Counted from the first letter of the stretch, positions 50,774-59,819 are shown. The stretch: DNA of 61,896 bases from SIG653 sp964509125 (GCA_964509125.1 CAZDVZ010000005.1:1-61896), one strand, 5' to 3'. Numbers and translations: made by a program. The notes: generated by a model from the letters alone, not told the origin.

Positions 50774-52246
50774 ATGAAAAGATATAGTGTGCTTTTAATA
50801 TGTCTCATTGCAACTGTATTGGTTTCGCTGAGCGTTTGCGGTACTGAATCGTTTTACACAAAGTATACGGATGGATATCTTATTTTACTTCCCGATAACA
50901 AAAGTAATGAAGATCTCGCTTTGGGCGTCGGAGGAGTTGTATACGCAGATTCTTCTTTAAACACCAAGGCTTCATCCGGAAGTATTGCCGGCACGGGAAG
51001 ATACATTACCGTTTCCGGAGAAACATATGAAATAATAGTAAAAGGGGACAGCGACGGGGACGGACTCGTTTTACCCATGGATCTTGTCAATGCAAAAGAA
51101 TTGTTTAAAAAAGCAGACCTTGCAGAAAGAGAAATGTACATTTTTGATGTAGATGATAATGGAAGATATTCAACAAGAGATTATTTGCTTTTGAAAGCTC
51201 ATATGATGGGTGTTAAAAAACTTACGGAAATTTACTCCTTGGAAGATTCGTCCAATTCCGAAAGCAAATCTTCATCAGCCGAAATCACTTCCGAAGAATC
51301 TTCTTCTGTGGATCCGGACTGGGTAAATCAATGTACCGTTAATCTTTCAAACGAAGGAATTACTGTCAGTGGAACAGGTGCCACGGTTTCAGGCAAAGTA
51401 ATAAATATAACTGCAGGTGGGGAATATACATTGAGCGGAACGATTGCTGACGGTATGGTTCAAGTAAATTCCACGGAAAAAGTGAAAATAAGATTGAGCG
51501 GTGCGAACATTTCAAACAGCACAGGACCTGCGATCTTGTTTTACAATGCGGCAAAAGCATATATAACTATCGACAATGGAACGATTAATTATTTGAGCGA
51601 TGGAAAGTCTTATACAAATGGGAAAGGCACAGTACATAGCGAAGTCGATTTAGAAATAAAAGGGAAAGGCACTTTGTATGTAACTTCAAATTATAGGCAC
51701 GCTATATGCGGAGATGAAAAGATCTCTGTGGAAAATGGTACAATTTATATACAAAGCGCAGTTAAAGATGGAATTCATGCTAAAAAGGATGTTGAGATAT
51801 CGGGCGGTAAAATTAATATTACCAATTGCGGAGGTGACGGAATAGATTGTGAAGGCACCTCATCCGGAACTAAAGGCACTATAAGCATTTTAGGGGGAGA
51901 AATTTCCGTTTCGAACATTGTGGGCGATGGAATCAACGCTTTTGGTGACGTGTGCTTTACAGGCGGAACCGTTTCCGTTTCATGCGATGCTGACGGTGTT
52001 AAAACAGATGGATATGCAAGAATAGCCGGTACAGCGACTTTGACTGTTGACGCCGGTTCGGACGGGGTAAATTCGGTTAAGGGAATTACGGTTACCGGTG
52101 GAACAGTAAGTATAAATGCTGTTGACTATACCTTAAAATCCGACGCAAATATTTCTGTGACAGGTGGACTTTTAACTCTTGAAGGGGTAAGGGAAAAAAT
52201 GTATGCGTTGGGAACCATCGACGTTTCCGGCGGAAAAATACAATAA
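50774..52246 (+). CDS. Secreted dockerin protein with a beta-helix carbohydrate-binding domain
   Basis: Exported protein of 490 residues. Signal peptide (MKRYSVLLICLIATVLVSL), then an N-terminal type I dockerin-like pair of calcium loops (GDSDGDGLVLPMDLVNAKEL and DVDDNGRYSTRDYLLLKAHM), a Ser/Glu-rich linker and, from about 190, a right-handed beta-helix domain (repeats such as ISGGKINITNCGGDGIDCEG and FTGGTVSVSCDADGVKTDG). This matches the Cthe_2159-like/DUF4353 domain, a pectin- and cellulose-binding helix. ATG 50774 has AAAGG 8 nt upstream; TTG 50756 is rejected. Probably surface-associated and plant-polysaccharide-related. Confidence 0.85.
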   Translation: MKRYSVLLICLIATVLVSLSVCGTESFYTKYTDGYLILLPDNKSNEDLALGVGGVVYADSSLNTKASSGSIAGTGRYITVSGETYEIIVKGDSDGDGLVLPMDLVNAKELFKKADLAEREMYIFDVDDNGRYSTRDYLLLKAHMMGVKKLTEIYSLEDSSNSESKSSSAEITSEESSSVDPDWVNQCTVNLSNEGITVSGTGATVSGKVINITAGGEYTLSGTIADGMVQVNSTEKVKIRLSGANISNSTGPAILFYNAAKAYITIDNGTINYLSDGKSYTNGKGTVHSEVDLEIKGKGTLYVTSNYRHAICGDEKISVENGTIYIQSAVKDGIHAKKDVEISGGKINITNCGGDGIDCEGTSSGTKGTISILGGEISVSNIVGDGINAFGDVCFTGGTVSVSCDADGVKTDGYARIAGTATLTVDAGSDGVNSVKGITVTGGTVSINAVDYTLKSDANISVTGGLLTLEGVREKMYALGTIDVSGGKIQ

Positions 52247-52314
52247 AAAATGTTGTTTTTCACAAAAAATGTAGAAAAAGAAGGAAAAAAACTGCAATTT
52301 TTTTCAAAAAACTA

Positions 52315-52343
52315 TTGAAATTTTATAAAAAGTAATGTATAAT
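52315..52343 (+). promoter_or_regulatory. Promoter of cmk-plsC-ispH/rpsA
   Basis: TTGAAA (52315-52320), 17-nt spacer, TATAAT (52338-52343). Confidence 0.8.
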
Positions 52344-52415
52344 CATCTGAGTGTCGTGCTATAGAAGTTAATTATGGGGCACATAAATGGTATATTGGGA
52401 GCGTTGTCAAAAAAT

Positions 52416-53090
52416 ATGGGTAAATATATAAGCGTTGCACTTGATGGCCCTTCGGGGTCAGGTAAAAGTACATTGGCAAAGGTTTTGGCGTCTCGACTTG
52501 GGTATGTATATATAGATACAGGGGCTCTTTACAGAACCATAGGTTTGTATATTTGCAAAATGGGCATTGATCCCGAAAATGTTGAGGATGTTGTATCTGC
52601 TCTCTCTCAAATCAACATAAAAATGAGTCTTGTTGACGGTGCAGGAGTAGTTTTCCTTGATGGTGTTGCCGTTGGAAATGAGATAAGGACACCTGAGATA
52701 GCCGCGTATGCTTCTAATGTTTCAAAAATTCCCCAAGTAAGGGCATTTTTACTTGATCTTCAAAGGAAGATAGCAGCAGAGAACAATGTTATAATGGATG
52801 GCAGAGATATCGGAACGGTAATATTGCCAAATGCCCAGGTCAAGATATTTCTCACCGCCAATAACGAAAGCAGAGCTCTTCGTCGGTATAAAGAACTGGC
52901 AGAGAGAGGGGAAAATGTTACGTTTGAGCAGGTTTTGGCTGACTTGTTGTGGCGCGATAAAAATGATTCAGAAAGAGAAATATCTCCCGCTGTTCCCGCA
53001 ACGGATTCTGTTATGCTTGATAACAGTGGCATGACGTGTGAAGAAACGGTTAATGCGGCGATAGATATAATCAAAAGGAAAATTAACTAA
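52416..53090 (+). CDS. cmk: Cytidylate kinase
   Basis: Phosphorylates CMP and dCMP with ATP; 224 residues. P-loop ISVALDGPSGSGKSTLAKVL, VYIDTGALYRTIGLY, MDGRDIGTVILPNAQVKIFL and the NDSEREISPAVPATDSVMLD end are all canonical. ATG 52416 gives the normal N-terminus; an in-frame ATG at 52374 is nearer the promoter, and neither has a good ribosome site, so the start is uncertain. Its stop overlaps the plsC start by one base. The order cmk-plsC-ispH/rpsA is common in Clostridia. Confidence 0.93.
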   Translation: MGKYISVALDGPSGSGKSTLAKVLASRLGYVYIDTGALYRTIGLYICKMGIDPENVEDVVSALSQINIKMSLVDGAGVVFLDGVAVGNEIRTPEIAAYASNVSKIPQVRAFLLDLQRKIAAENNVIMDGRDIGTVILPNAQVKIFLTANNESRALRRYKELAERGENVTFEQVLADLLWRDKNDSEREISPAVPATDSVMLDNSGMTCEETVNAAIDIIKRKIN

Positions 53091-53689
53091 TGTATACTGT
53101 TGCTTATTATTTGCTCATGCCGTTTTTCAGATTGTTTGTTCATTTTAAGGTAGAAGGCAGAGAGAATATTCCAAAAGGAAATTTTATTGCAATTGCAAAT
53201 CATACAGCTTTTAAAGATCCGTTAATTTTGGCATATACATTGAGAAGAAAAAATGTTCGCTTTATAGCAAAGAGCGATCTTCAAAGGTTTTGGTTTTTTA
53301 AATTTATTTTTAAATGTTTCAAGGTTATCTCCATAAAACGAAATTCCAGCGACTTAACTGCGTTGAGGACGGCGATATCTTCTCTCGAACAGGGAGACAA
53401 TGTTTGTATATTTCCTCAGGGCACACGTATTAAAGAAATTGCACCATCTAAGGAACAAACTTTATCCGGCGTTGGATTGATAGTTGCGAAAAGCAAATGC
53501 GATGTTTTGCCTATTGCCATAAAATATCCACAAAATGCAGGCGGCTCCAGAAAAATAAAGGTTTGTGTGGGAAAAGTCATAAAATATGAAGAATATATGG
53601 CACCTGATAAAGATGGCGAACAGCCGCGAAGGAGCGAAACTGCACAGCGTGTTTTTGAAGTTGTTTGCGAGATGCACAAAAAAATGTAA
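53090..53689 (+). CDS. plsC: 1-acylglycerol-3-phosphate acyltransferase
   Basis: Membrane-associated acyltransferase of 199 residues that adds the second acyl chain to form phosphatidic acid. It shows the catalytic NHTAFKDPLIL (NHx4D box) and the substrate motif FPQGTRIKE (usually FPEGTR; Gln replaces Glu here). An N-terminal hydrophobic segment (VAYYLLMPFFRLFVHF) anchors it. With plsX at 42 kb it covers part of phospholipid synthesis. The ATG shares a base with the cmk stop, suggesting coupling. Confidence 0.9.
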   Translation: MYTVAYYLLMPFFRLFVHFKVEGRENIPKGNFIAIANHTAFKDPLILAYTLRRKNVRFIAKSDLQRFWFFKFIFKCFKVISIKRNSSDLTALRTAISSLEQGDNVCIFPQGTRIKEIAPSKEQTLSGVGLIVAKSKCDVLPIAIKYPQNAGGSRKIKVCVGKVIKYEEYMAPDKDGEQPRRSETAQRVFEVVCEMHKKM

Positions 53690-53787
53690 AAAATATATTA
53701 GTTTATATTCAGTTTAACATATTGTGCTAAATCATTATTGGTGTCGTGATTTTTTATCATCGATAGTGTGAAAGAAAAGTTATAGAT

Positions 53788-55896
53788 ATGAATCCGGAAA
53801 TAATTCTTGCTTCATCTGCCGGGTTTTGCTTTGGAGTAAAACGTGCAGTAAAGCTTTTAGAAACAGAGCTTGAGAATAATTCAAAAATATATTCTTTGGG
53901 CGAAATAATTCATAATAGGCTTTTTGTTGCTTCTCTTGAAAAACGCGGCGTTAAGGTTGTGGAGCCGTCACACCTTGAATCACTTCCTTGTGGAAGCCAT
54001 GTGTTCATTCGTACTCACGGTGTGGAAAAGTCTGTTTATGATGTCATAAAACAATATGGCTTGAAATTCACTGATGCTACGTGCCCTTATGTTAAAAAGA
54101 CGCATACCATTGTTGAGACGGAAACCAAAGGTGGTATTCCTTGTATAATATTTGGTGATCCCAGTCATCCCGAAGTTAAAGGTACAGGAAGCCATTGCGA
54201 AGGTGACACCTATATAGTGAGCGATTTCTCCCAACTTTTAGATCTTCTTTCCGAAGAGAACGCGGCGAGATTTAGTAAGGATGGAGTTGTTATGCTGGCT
54301 CAAACCACTTCAAAACTGTCGGAGTGGGAAAAGTGTTCTGAGCATATCAAAAACAAAATACCTTCTGCAAAGATATTTGACACCATATGTAGAGTTACAG
54401 AACAGAGGCAGAATGAAGCGAGAAAGCTTGCTTTTGAGTGCGATTGTATTGTAATAGTGGGAAGTCCTACGAGTTCAAATACAGTAAAGCTGTATGAAAC
54501 GGCAATAGACGCAAGCGGGGATTCTGAAAAAGTTTTCTTTGCAGAAAACGGTGAACATATAAAAAAGGTAAAAGAAAAAATTATAAATTCAAACAAAGTA
54601 GCTGTTACAGCCGGAGCGTCAACTCCGACTGAAATAATACAGGAGGTTATCAGAAATATGACAGAACAAGACAAGATGGAGCTTAGCTTCGAGGAAATGC
54701 TCGACCAAAGTTTCAAATCATTAAGAACAGGAGAAAGGGTTACGGGTATTATTTCATCGGTTAGCCAAGCTGAGATTCAGGTTGACTTAGGAATAAAGCA
54801 TACAGGTATTCTGCCATATGATGAAGTGACTGCAGATTCAAGTGTAGACTTGGTTGCAACATATAAAGTGGGCGATCCTATCGACGTAATCGTTTCAAAA
54901 TTTAATGATGCAGAGGGTACAGTTGCTCTTTCTAAAAAACGCATCGATATGATGAAGCTCTGGGATAGAGTTAAAGAAGCGAATGAGAAAGACGAGGTCC
55001 TCGTTGGTGTTGTTAAAGATGTAAACAAAGGTGGCTTAGAAGTTTCCTATGGAGGACTTCGTGTTTTCGTACCTGCATCACGCAGCGGTATAGCACGTGG
55101 TGGCGATCTTTCTGTGCTCAAAGGCAAGGAGGTTCGTTTTAAGATTCGTGAGGTAGAAGAAGGCAGAAAACGTCTTATCGGTGAGATCAAAGGCGTTTCC
55201 AAAAACGAAAGAAAGAAGGAAATTGACGAATTTGTAAGTACACTTGTTGTAGGTCAAAAGATCACAGGTGAGATTCGTACAGTTGTTTCTTACGGCCTTT
55301 TCGTAAGTATAGGTCCCGTTGAAGGAATGGTTCATATAAGCGAACTTTTCTGGAAGAGACTCAGACCCATCGCAGATTATTTCAAAGTTGGCGATAAGAT
55401 TGATGTGTATATAAAATCCATTGAAGATACAGGCGATAGAAAACGTATCTCTCTCGGATATAAAAATGAAGCAAACAATCCTTGGACAAACTTCAAGGCA
55501 AACTACAAGGTTGGAGATGTTGTTGACGCAAAAGTTGTTGGATTGAAAGAGTTCGGTGCTTTTGCAGAGATTCTTCCTGAGGTCGACGGTCTTATCCATA
55601 AAACACAAATAGCCGCAAAACCTGTTGCCAATCCGGCATCTGTTCTTAGCCTTGGCGATGTTGTTAAAGTGCAGATTATTGCTATTGATGAAACTGAAGA
55701 CGGCGATGTTAAAATAAGCCTTTCTATGAGAGCTTTGCTTTCGGAAGAAGAACTTGCCGCTGCAAGTGAAACATATTCTATGGATGATGCTCCTGTTGTT
55801 GCAGAGGAAGCTCCTGCTGTTGAAGAAGCTCCCGTTGTTGCAGAGGAAGCTCCTGCTGTTGAAGAAGCTCCCGTTGTTGAAGAAGCAGGCGAATAA
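53788..55896 (+). CDS. ispH: IspH-ribosomal protein S1 fusion
   Basis: Bifunctional protein of 702 residues. Residues 1-285 are IspH (HMBPP reductase, last step of the MEP isoprenoid pathway): AGFCFGVKRAVKL, FTDATCPYVKKTH and DTICRVTEQRQNEA hold the three cluster cysteines, with GSPTSSNT and AGASTPTEIIQEV. From about 310 four S1 RNA-binding domains follow (VDLGIKHTGILPYDE, VSYGGLRVFVPASR, VSYGLFVSIGPVEGMVHISE, FGAFAEILPEVDGLIHKTQI). The C-terminus is a repetitive Glu/Ala/Val/Pro tail. Such fusions are characteristic of Clostridia. SD before ATG 53788 is weak. Confidence 0.96.
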   Translation: MNPEIILASSAGFCFGVKRAVKLLETELENNSKIYSLGEIIHNRLFVASLEKRGVKVVEPSHLESLPCGSHVFIRTHGVEKSVYDVIKQYGLKFTDATCPYVKKTHTIVETETKGGIPCIIFGDPSHPEVKGTGSHCEGDTYIVSDFSQLLDLLSEENAARFSKDGVVMLAQTTSKLSEWEKCSEHIKNKIPSAKIFDTICRVTEQRQNEARKLAFECDCIVIVGSPTSSNTVKLYETAIDASGDSEKVFFAENGEHIKKVKEKIINSNKVAVTAGASTPTEIIQEVIRNMTEQDKMELSFEEMLDQSFKSLRTGERVTGIISSVSQAEIQVDLGIKHTGILPYDEVTADSSVDLVATYKVGDPIDVIVSKFNDAEGTVALSKKRIDMMKLWDRVKEANEKDEVLVGVVKDVNKGGLEVSYGGLRVFVPASRSGIARGGDLSVLKGKEVRFKIREVEEGRKRLIGEIKGVSKNERKKEIDEFVSTLVVGQKITGEIRTVVSYGLFVSIGPVEGMVHISELFWKRLRPIADYFKVGDKIDVYIKSIEDTGDRKRISLGYKNEANNPWTNFKANYKVGDVVDAKVVGLKEFGAFAEILPEVDGLIHKTQIAAKPVANPASVLSLGDVVKVQIIAIDETEDGDVKISLSMRALLSEEELAAASETYSMDDAPVVAEEAPAVEEAPVVAEEAPAVEEAPVVEEAGE
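55789..55890 (+). repeat. 39-bp tandem repeats in the ispH/rpsA tail
   Basis: Two near-identical 39-bp units (55789-55827, 55828-55866) and a partial third encode APVVAEEAPAVEE repeats. Probably a flexible tail; copy number may vary. Confidence 0.85.
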
Positions 55897-55913
55897 TATA
55901 AAATAAATGTTTA

Positions 55914-55944
55914 AAGCTGTCGCAAATTGCGACAGCTTTTATTT
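55914..55944 (+). terminator. Terminator of ispH/rpsA, insertion site of the intron
   Basis: AAAGCTGTCGC pairs with GCGACAGCTTT around AAATT, followed by TTTTATTT. The group II intron begins immediately after the T-run. Confidence 0.92.
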
Positions 55945-56327
55945 GTGTGCTCGGCGTGCATATAACTTGGTTGTGAAAGCCCACTACAGAATTGGAAGTA
56001 TGAACTGTTAGCCGATGTATCATGAGGTGGAATCGGAAGGAAGCCGGATGTAAAGGTTGAAAAGTGATGCTACGGGCAAACCCTTGGCCCGATAAACTAC
56101 AAAGGCAAAAACTAATTTCCTAAAGAAAGGAAAGAAAATTAAACACTGTGTTGTATAATACAAAGTTATATATGATTTGCAACGAAAAAAGACTTGAATG
56201 CCGAGGGTTTTGCAATATATCCAAGGCATACAAGTCTTTGCATTTAATATGACCCGCGCAGCGTACGAAACCGTACACATAGTGTGAGAGATAGGCTAAT
56301 CAATTAATGGTTAGAATTCTGCTCGAT
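55945..56327 (+). mobile_element. ORF-less group IIC intron
   Basis: Ribozyme-type intron of about 383 nt. The 5' end GTGTGCTCGGC matches the group II start GUGYG and closely resembles the Oceanobacillus iheyensis IIC intron as I recall it (GUGUGCCCGGC); GAAGTATGAACTGTTAGCC and GGAATCGGAAGGAAGC are further domain I matches. Hairpins AAAGACTTG/CAAGTCTTT (56188-56239) fit domains III/IV. Domain V is about 56251-56288 (GTACG-AAAC-CGTAC top, CCGCGCA/GTGTGAG base). Domain VI is GGCTAATC-AATTAAT-GGTTAG, and the 3' end is CTGCTCGAT. Domain IV has no reverse-transcriptase ORF. Position behind a terminator is the class C hallmark. It probably needs a maturase in trans. Exact 3' end uncertain by 1-2 nt. 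Confidence 0.85.
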
Positions 56328-56328
56328 T

Positions 56329-56373
56329 AAAAACATGGGAATGTAAAAATGATTGTTACAACCCCATGTTTTT
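56329..56373 (-). terminator. Terminator of galT
   Basis: AAAAACATGGG (56329-56339) pairs with CCCATGTTTTT (56363-56373). It lies just beyond the 3' end of the intron and 11 nt after the galT stop. Confidence 0.85.
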
Positions 56374-56383
56374 TTAAATAATA

Positions 56384-57880
56384 TTATTTAACAGAATTTG
56401 TAAATTTGATAAACGCAGCTTTTCCTTCTTCTGTGCGTTTATAAACGCCTGCGTGTTCCAAAACCTTGCAGAAAACTTTCCCAATTTCAAGCCTAAGAAT
56501 GTCTTTTACGTTGCTTGCATCAATCTCCGGGTGAGCTGCAACGACATCTTTTGCCCATTCGGCGTGTTTTTCAGTAGCTTCGTCGGCATACAGATCTTTT
56601 TTGTCAATGATTGCAGTAGCAAGAGCATCAATTTCAGAAACAAGTCTTGCGGGCAGAACTGCAAGTCCCATAACCTCTATCAAACCAATATTTTCTTTTT
56701 TGATGTGATGAAGTTCGGCGTGAGGATGATATACGCCCATAGGGTGTTTTGATGTTGTTATATTGTTTCTAAGAACTAAATCCAACTCAAATTTGCCATC
56801 CTTCATTCTTGCAATGGGAGTTATTGTATTATGTGGCTCTCCATCTGTTTCTGCAAAAATAAATGCACTTTCATCGGTATAACCTCTCCATGCGGAAAGA
56901 ATTTTTGATGATAGTTCGCAGAGCCGATTTTTGTCTGCATGACGTATTCTAATGGTGGACATCGGCCATTTTACAATGCCCGCTTCAACATCGTTAAAGC
57001 CTTCAAAAATTATCTTTGTTTCAATTGGAGCTTTCGCCATGGCAAATTCATATTTACCGCCTTGAAAGTGATCGTGAGTTAAAATAGATCCGCCTACTAT
57101 GGGAAGATCAGCGTTTGAACCAACAAAATAGTGTGGGAATAACTCAACGAAATCCAACAGCTTTTTGAATGTTTCGTTGTTGATGCTCATGGGAGTGTGC
57201 TTGGAATTGAAGACTATGCAATGTTCATTGTAATAAACATACGGCGAATATTGAAGCATCCATGGCGCTTCGTTTATGGTGAGAGGAATAACTCTGTGAT
57301 TATTTCTCGCCGGATGATTTACCCTGCCTGCATATCCCTCGTTTTCCACACAGAGAAGACATTTTGGATACCCGCTTTGCTTGGCAGTTTTGGCTGCTGC
57401 AATTGCTTTTGGGTCTTTTTCAGGCTTGGAGCGATTTATTGTTATATCGATGGTTCCATAATCGCTTTCAACTGTCCACTTTAAATCTTTTTTTATGCGA
57501 TATGTACGTATATAATCACTGTTTTTACTGAAATTATAATAATAATCGGTGGCGGATTCAGGTGAAGTGTTGTATTTCCCCCAAAAAGTTTTTCTAACCT
57601 CGCCGGGACGAGGAAGGAGAGCGGCCATAAGTTTGGTATCAAAAAGATCTCTGTAGGTCACGGAGTCTTCAATAATCCCCTTTGATACGGCGTAGTCGCA
57701 AAGTTCTGAAAGAATTTGTTCCAGATCCGCTTCGGGAATTTGTACTTCTTCGTCAATTCCATCTTCTTCCATAATTTCCAAAAGTCTATTTTGAGTGAAA
57801 ATTTCGTCCTCCACACTGAGTAACTCTTTGTCAATGCCGTATTTGACAAGAGCTTTTATGTTTTGTGAGATATTGTTCAT
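56384..57880 (-). CDS. galT: UDP-glucose-hexose-1-phosphate uridylyltransferase (GalT2 type)
   Basis: Leloir-pathway enzyme of 498 residues of the Firmicutes type: exchanges UMP between UDP-glucose and galactose-1-phosphate. Landmarks: LPRPGEVRKTFWGKYNTSPE, HPARNNHRVIPLTINEAPWM-type region (NHPARNNHRVIPL), QYSPYVYYNEHCIVF, GGSILTHDHFQGGKYEFAM (catalytic His region) and GVYHPHAELHHIKKENIGL. ATG 57880 is the start, with AAGGAG 8 nt upstream. It could process galactose released by the alpha-galactosidase at 32.7 kb, but galK and galE are not in the window. Confidence 0.94.
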   Translation of the reverse strand: MNNISQNIKALVKYGIDKELLSVEDEIFTQNRLLEIMEEDGIDEEVQIPEADLEQILSELCDYAVSKGIIEDSVTYRDLFDTKLMAALLPRPGEVRKTFWGKYNTSPESATDYYYNFSKNSDYIRTYRIKKDLKWTVESDYGTIDITINRSKPEKDPKAIAAAKTAKQSGYPKCLLCVENEGYAGRVNHPARNNHRVIPLTINEAPWMLQYSPYVYYNEHCIVFNSKHTPMSINNETFKKLLDFVELFPHYFVGSNADLPIVGGSILTHDHFQGGKYEFAMAKAPIETKIIFEGFNDVEAGIVKWPMSTIRIRHADKNRLCELSSKILSAWRGYTDESAFIFAETDGEPHNTITPIARMKDGKFELDLVLRNNITTSKHPMGVYHPHAELHHIKKENIGLIEVMGLAVLPARLVSEIDALATAIIDKKDLYADEATEKHAEWAKDVVAAHPEIDASNVKDILRLEIGKVFCKVLEHAGVYKRTEEGKAAFIKFTNSVK

Positions 57881-57921
57881 GATTTTCTCCTTGAGGTTAT
57901 ATTCTTTTTCGTTTTTCAAGG

Positions 57922-59088
57922 TTAAACTTCTGTTCTTGTTTCATAAATATGGTCTTGCAATTTATCTAAAATACATGTGTTTTTCAATGTTTCCTCAGAA
58001 TACTGACCGGTTAATGTTTCAACCGATGTATCTAAATAATCTGCAAAGAAGTTAAGCCATTCGCTGTATGTTTCTGTGTCGAAATTAGTATCAAAGTCTT
58101 CCTCGTTGATTATCGCCCAAAGCACAAGCTGATTTTTGTATGTATCTTCTGCATTTGCTTGTATTTCTTTGCGAAATTCTTCCTCAGTGGTTCCGAGAAA
58201 TTCTTCTAAGGTAACGCCGTATAGTGTTGCGTATTGAGTATAGTAATCAACATATGACTGAACATAATCTTCTACGAGCCCATCAGGAAATTTTATGACA
58301 GTTGCATTTTCAACAGCTTTTTGCCAATATTCATTTTTCGAATCCATATATTTTTCAACTGTGAAATCGGAGTAAAGCTCCTCTTTTAAATAAGCTTCGT
58401 ATTCTTCAATGGTTGATATTTCATTGTTAGTTTGTTCTTTAATAATATCCTCGGAAAGCTCCGGTGTTACAAATTCCTGTATATTTTTAACCGTAACTTC
58501 AAAAACTACGGCCTGTCCTTTAAGCTCATCGTTATCGTAGTCTTCCGGGAAAGTGAGATCAAGAGAAATTTTTTCACCCATCTTAACGCCGATGAGTCCG
58601 TCTTCAAATCCGTCTATGTATGTGTTGGATCCAATTTCTAAAGTTTGATCGCTGGCAGTTCCACCATCGAAGGCGACACCGTTTAAATATCCTGCAAAGT
58701 CGATGGTTGCTTTATCGCCCTCTTTGATAGGTCTGTCTGCAACTTCTTTCCATTCTCCGTATGCTTCCAGAACTTCGTTTATATAGCTGTCAATATCTTC
58801 CTGATTGACTTCAACAACATATTTTTCGCTTTCGAGCCCTTTATATTCTCCCAGGGTTATATATTCTGCAAGTTCATCGGGCGTGAGTATGGAAAAGTCA
58901 AATATTTCGTCATCGGTATAATCGCCTTCTTCGGAACTATCATCGTTTGAGATTTCGTTTTCTATCGTTTCAGAAACAGCAGAAGAACTATCATCATCAA
59001 CGGAACTGTCTATTTGATCTTCATCAAATTTTCTGCATGATGATAAGAGAAGTGAACATACTAAAAGTGCAAAAATTGTTTTTTTCAT
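57922..59088 (-). CDS. Trigger-factor-like lipoprotein (FKBP-type isomerase)
   Basis: Exported lipoprotein of 388 residues. The signal MKKTIFALLVCSLLLSSC ends in lipobox LSSC (Cys18) and is followed by an acidic linker (to about 70). The core reads like the FKBP peptidyl-prolyl isomerase domain of trigger factor: EGDKATIDFAGYLNGVAFDG, EIGSNTYIDGFEDGLIGVKM, GEKISLDLTFPEDYDNDELK; the remaining part is helical and resembles trigger factor's C-terminal arm. The ribosome-binding domain is missing. Likely a surface foldase. It ends 41 nt before galT on the same strand; a functional link is not evident. Confidence 0.88.
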   Translation of the reverse strand: MKKTIFALLVCSLLLSSCRKFDEDQIDSSVDDDSSSAVSETIENEISNDDSSEEGDYTDDEIFDFSILTPDELAEYITLGEYKGLESEKYVVEVNQEDIDSYINEVLEAYGEWKEVADRPIKEGDKATIDFAGYLNGVAFDGGTASDQTLEIGSNTYIDGFEDGLIGVKMGEKISLDLTFPEDYDNDELKGQAVVFEVTVKNIQEFVTPELSEDIIKEQTNNEISTIEEYEAYLKEELYSDFTVEKYMDSKNEYWQKAVENATVIKFPDGLVEDYVQSYVDYYTQYATLYGVTLEEFLGTTEEEFRKEIQANAEDTYKNQLVLWAIINEEDFDTNFDTETYSEWLNFFADYLDTSVETLTGQYSEETLKNTCILDKLQDHIYETRTEV

Positions 59089-59106
59089 AAAAAAATCCTT
59101 TCTTTT

Positions 59107-59745
59107 TTAAAAAGCTAACGATACAGCTTTTTCTGCAGCTTCTGCCGCGTCCTTTGCGTATGCATCTGCGCCGATCTGCTCTGCAAATTCAGGCGTTACG
59201 GGTGCACCGCCAATCATTACTTTAACATGAAGACGATTTTCTTTGACAAGCTCGATAACTTCTTTCATTTTTGGCATGGTAGTTGTAAGTAATGCACTTA
59301 GTGCAATTATGCAACACTCTTTTTCTGTAGCTGTTTTAATAAATGAAACAGCAGGGACATTTGTACCAAGATCAATAACTTCAAAACCTTTGCTTTCCAG
59401 CATTATCTTAACGATGTTTTTTCCAATATCGTGATTGTCACCTTCAACGGTTCCTATGCATATTCTTCCTTTGGAGGATGAATCATTTGAAGAAAGGGAA
59501 GGTTTTAATATTCCGATACATTCTTTTACTACTTTGGCGGTAAGCATAACTTCCGGCAAATATAATTCTTCGTTTTTAAATTTTTCTCCAACGGTCTCCA
59601 TGCCCTTTAATATTCCATTGTTAAGAATATCTTCTGCACAAGCACCGCTTTCAACGGTTTGTTTTATTGTCAGCGGCAAAGGCTTCAATTCTTTAATTTT
59701 TGCTCTGCCAATAATTTCCGCAATTTCGTTTGTGGTGGCTGTCAT
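59107..59745 (-). CDS. Corrinoid (B12-binding) methyltransferase protein
   Basis: Cobalamin carrier of 212 residues, like MtbC/MttC corrinoid proteins that shuttle methyl groups between a methylamine or methanol methyltransferase and a second enzyme. N-terminal cap domain (about 1-85: GILKGMETVGEKFKNEELYL, EVMLTAKVVKECIGIL) and Rossmann-type B12 domain with EGDNHDIGKNIVKIML, whose His ligates cobalt, DLGTNVPAVSFI and MIGGAPVTPEFA. ATG 59745 is used because GAAAGGA lies just upstream. No partner methyltransferase or RamA-type activator is nearby, so its substrate is unknown. Confidence 0.92.
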   Translation of the reverse strand: MTATTNEIAEIIGRAKIKELKPLPLTIKQTVESGACAEDILNNGILKGMETVGEKFKNEELYLPEVMLTAKVVKECIGILKPSLSSNDSSSKGRICIGTVEGDNHDIGKNIVKIMLESKGFEVIDLGTNVPAVSFIKTATEKECCIIALSALLTTTMPKMKEVIELVKENRLHVKVMIGGAPVTPEFAEQIGADAYAKDAAEAAEKAVSLAF

Positions 59746-59790
59746 CTGCTTTTTCCTTTCTTTATTGATGATTATCACGATACACATTTT

Positions 59791-59819
59791 ATTATATCAT
59801 GTTTTTTTGTTTTTTTCAA
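59791..59819 (-). promoter_or_regulatory. Promoter of the corrinoid protein gene
   Basis: Leftward TTGAAA (plus-strand 59814-59819), 17-nt spacer, TATAAT (plus-strand 59791-59796). No cobalamin riboswitch is visible in the short leader. Confidence 0.75.

Noticed and set aside
55945..56327. HEARO/omega RNA (IscB/IsrB-associated) as identity of the structured region behind ispH/rpsA
   Set aside because: The GTGTGC start, GTGTGAGAG near the end and CTCGAT 3' terminus fit a group II intron, and there is no HNH/RuvC ORF next to it.
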